Program-made: the position numbers and the translations under genes
In this document: positions 62,229 through 64,000 of the stretch, piece after piece
How positions within the stretch are numbered: the stretch's first letter is position 1
Layout of the letters: the number at the start of each line of letters is the position of its first letter
Origin: Cubamyces lactineus
Taxonomy: Eukaryota > Basidiomycota > Agaricomycetes > Polyporales > Polyporaceae
Assembly (NCBI GenBank): GCA_022376465.1
Contig: JACDTU010000012.1
Coordinates: 930,001-994,000, forward strand
Length of the DNA stretch: 64,000 bases
Direction: 5' to 3'
Notes under the pieces: generated by a model
The model's database searches: none
What the model saw: the letters and a program-made list of their open reading frames with translations, nothing else
Told to the model about the DNA's origin: nothing

Positions 62229-64000
62229 GTGGACCATCGAGTAACCTCCTCGGCGGTGTCTCGCCACCTGGACGCTCGCGGTGGCTAGTTCCTGTGGGCA
62301 TGTGTGTCTCTGTGCGCTCGTGTATCTTCATTAGGCCTTTCGTTCTTTGTCCGTTCTTGTAGAGGTTCCGCTCCGGCTGCATGTTGTCGACGTCGGCGCG
62401 CGCTGCTGTGCGGGACCGCCGTTCGTTCTCTGTGTTTTCCGCAATAGACCGGTTTGGGCTTTGGGATCACCCTGTGGATGCGCGTGCCACACTAGCTAGT
62501 AGCGATGCATCCCGGAGGTGTGCTTGCGTGCAAGGTCGGTGTGGATCCAGGACTACCGTCAGTGTACCAGATTTGCAACTTTTCCGCCGCAAGCTCAATA
62601 TCTCCGTCCCCTGGGCAACTATGGCTATCGGATTTTCATAGACCTGTGTGAGTACTTCTTGGCTACCTCTCCCTTTTTTTTTGGAGGAGAAATATGGAGA
62701 TGCAGAGGTAGGGTAGAGGCTGAAGCAATCGCAACAGAAATGCAATCGTTAGAAGGGGGTTCGTCACGCATTTGTCACGGGCGCGCTGATGGATTTTGGT
62801 TCTCCGCCTCGGCAAGCTGTGTCTCGCACTGTCCCTAACAGAGCGGCTCGAATGCGGCGTCATATATATTGGATCTCCGTTTCAATGACTGTGGCTGAAT
62901 GTCACGCTTTTACCATGTTCCCTCTACACACCACTTCCATATCGTCGGAATCCTTCGGAGAAATTAACATAGAGCTCTTCAGGTGCTCCTTAATATGTTC
63001 CAAGAAGTTTTGGGAGGAAACCTGTTTGAGCAACGTGAAGCGAGCAACACCGAGTCTCTGCTGACCATAGCACATACACTTTTATTCAAATATCTCGACA
63101 ATGACTTGCGTTCTCATCCCCATTTTTCATAGCAAGGCTTATGAGGAAGGAAGGCATGTTGCCCCAAATTTTGGGAAGGAACGGATGAGATTTACGGACT
63201 TGAGAAGAAAAGTGACATTTCTGTCGCGATTGCAAAACCGGTACACTGATAGTATGGCATCAGTATTGGCCCATCGAATCGGTCGCTTGGCCAGGGCCGT
63301 GAGTCGACCCTGTGCCCTGGCCCCTGGCTGTGCTCCGGATTCGATCGCAGCGCTAGCTTCGCATGGTCAAGGTGCGTTAAGATGTTTGTCATCATCCCGT
63401 GTTGCTTGCAGCTGATAAGCTCTGCACAGGTCTATTCTAAGCATGCACTTCGGTAGCTGGTGCCTTGGGGTAGGGCTGTCCCTGGATGCCCCGCACATAC
63501 GACGGCGGGGTCGACATGCGGTCCCGAGGCTACCGCAAACATTGAATCTCCATACTTCGGCGTTCAGGCGTTTAGTATCTGACTGAAATTGGAGCTCCGT
63601 TTCGGCTTTCGCTGCGCTCTGGCACCGCTTATAGTCGCTGTCCCGTGTGCGTCTCTACGGTGAGTTGACACAGGCGGACAGAAACTGTCTTGCTCCTGAT
63701 GAGACAGCCACAGATCCAGAGACTGTCCGGCCCATCTTGAGTGGGACCTGACGCTCGACTCTACTTGAACAGACGTCTCGGCGTCATTGTGCCACGCGCG
63801 GTACCACCACCCGCAGCTGCCTCTCGGTTAGCTCTGCGTAGGCTCCTCCGGACAAACACTCCCTTGGTGCCCTCCGAGGAGCTGCAGGCATGTGAGAGGG
63901 GTCTCGTATCCTTCTACCGCCTTGCGCTTACTACGAATCTGCTGGCGCCATGCGCAACGAACGTGCAAAGTTCGATCAACCATTCAACTTGCACTTCAAG
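62229..64000. other. Terminal region without a recognised gene
   Basis: About 1.8 kb. The left part is the 3' UTR of the secreted protein. A poly-T run lies near 62669. An open frame at 63101-63415 (plus) has no recognised domain. A gene may begin beyond the right edge. Confidence 0.4.

Noticed and set aside
62660..62690. Poly-T run as the tail of a retroposed copy
   Set aside because: No target-site duplication or adjacent processed gene is visible.
63101..63415. Plus-strand open frame of 104 codons near the right edge
   Set aside because: No domain or clear splice sites. It could be a fragment, but nothing supports it.

Overview
The window is nuclear DNA of a filamentous basidiomycete, most likely an Agaricomycete close to the Polyporales. 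The evidence is the many short (about 50-70 nt) GT..AG introns, GC-rich codon use, fungal gene families (Vps27, Cand1, MYST acetyltransferase, fungal secreted proteins) and a Ty3/Gypsy LTR retrotransposon. The species assignment is inference. I found no bacterial, organellar or CRISPR features and no recognisable tRNA or rRNA gene.

Layout. Positions 1-4223 hold the 5' part of a minus-strand Ty3/Gypsy element: LTR 3809-4223, gag, protease, and a reverse transcriptase cut by the window edge. It carries several TGA stops and looks inactive. Its control signals are still readable: a TATA box, a primer-binding site that matches the predicted 5' end of its own RNA (Tf1/sushi-type self-priming), a GGGTTTT slippery heptamer at the gag stop, and repeated TGACGTGGC boxes in U3. 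Positions 5660-15954 hold VPS35 (retromer) and RPB1 (RNA polymerase II largest subunit), both minus, with RPB1 divergent from plus-strand VPS27 (16299-18708). Then come an amidase (minus), a Bni4-like protein (plus), two tandem proline dehydrogenases (minus), CAND1 (minus), a small acidic protein, a small secreted protein, VPS4 and a HAL/SAT4-type kinase (all minus). They are followed by ribosomal protein eL19 (plus), a MYST acetyltransferase (Esa1/Tip60 type), a single-pass membrane protein, an AGC-fold pseudokinase and an F-box protein (all minus). A SAP30-like gene and a conserved secreted protein (both plus) finish the annotated part. The last 1.8 kb shows no convincing gene.

How the genes relate. 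They are mostly independent housekeeping genes. Three belong to endosomal sorting (VPS35, VPS27, VPS4), three to transcription and chromatin (RPB1, Esa1-like, SAP30-like), two to ubiquitin ligase biology (CAND1, F-box) and three to nitrogen scavenging (amidase and two proline dehydrogenases). Whether this neighbourhood means anything is open.

Exon boundaries were read by eye from splice motifs, reading frame and family conservation. For Bni4-like, eL19, VPS27, SAP30-like, the F-box protein and both secreted proteins, the exon lengths sum to a multiple of three. The other gene models give reliable ends but not every internal junction.
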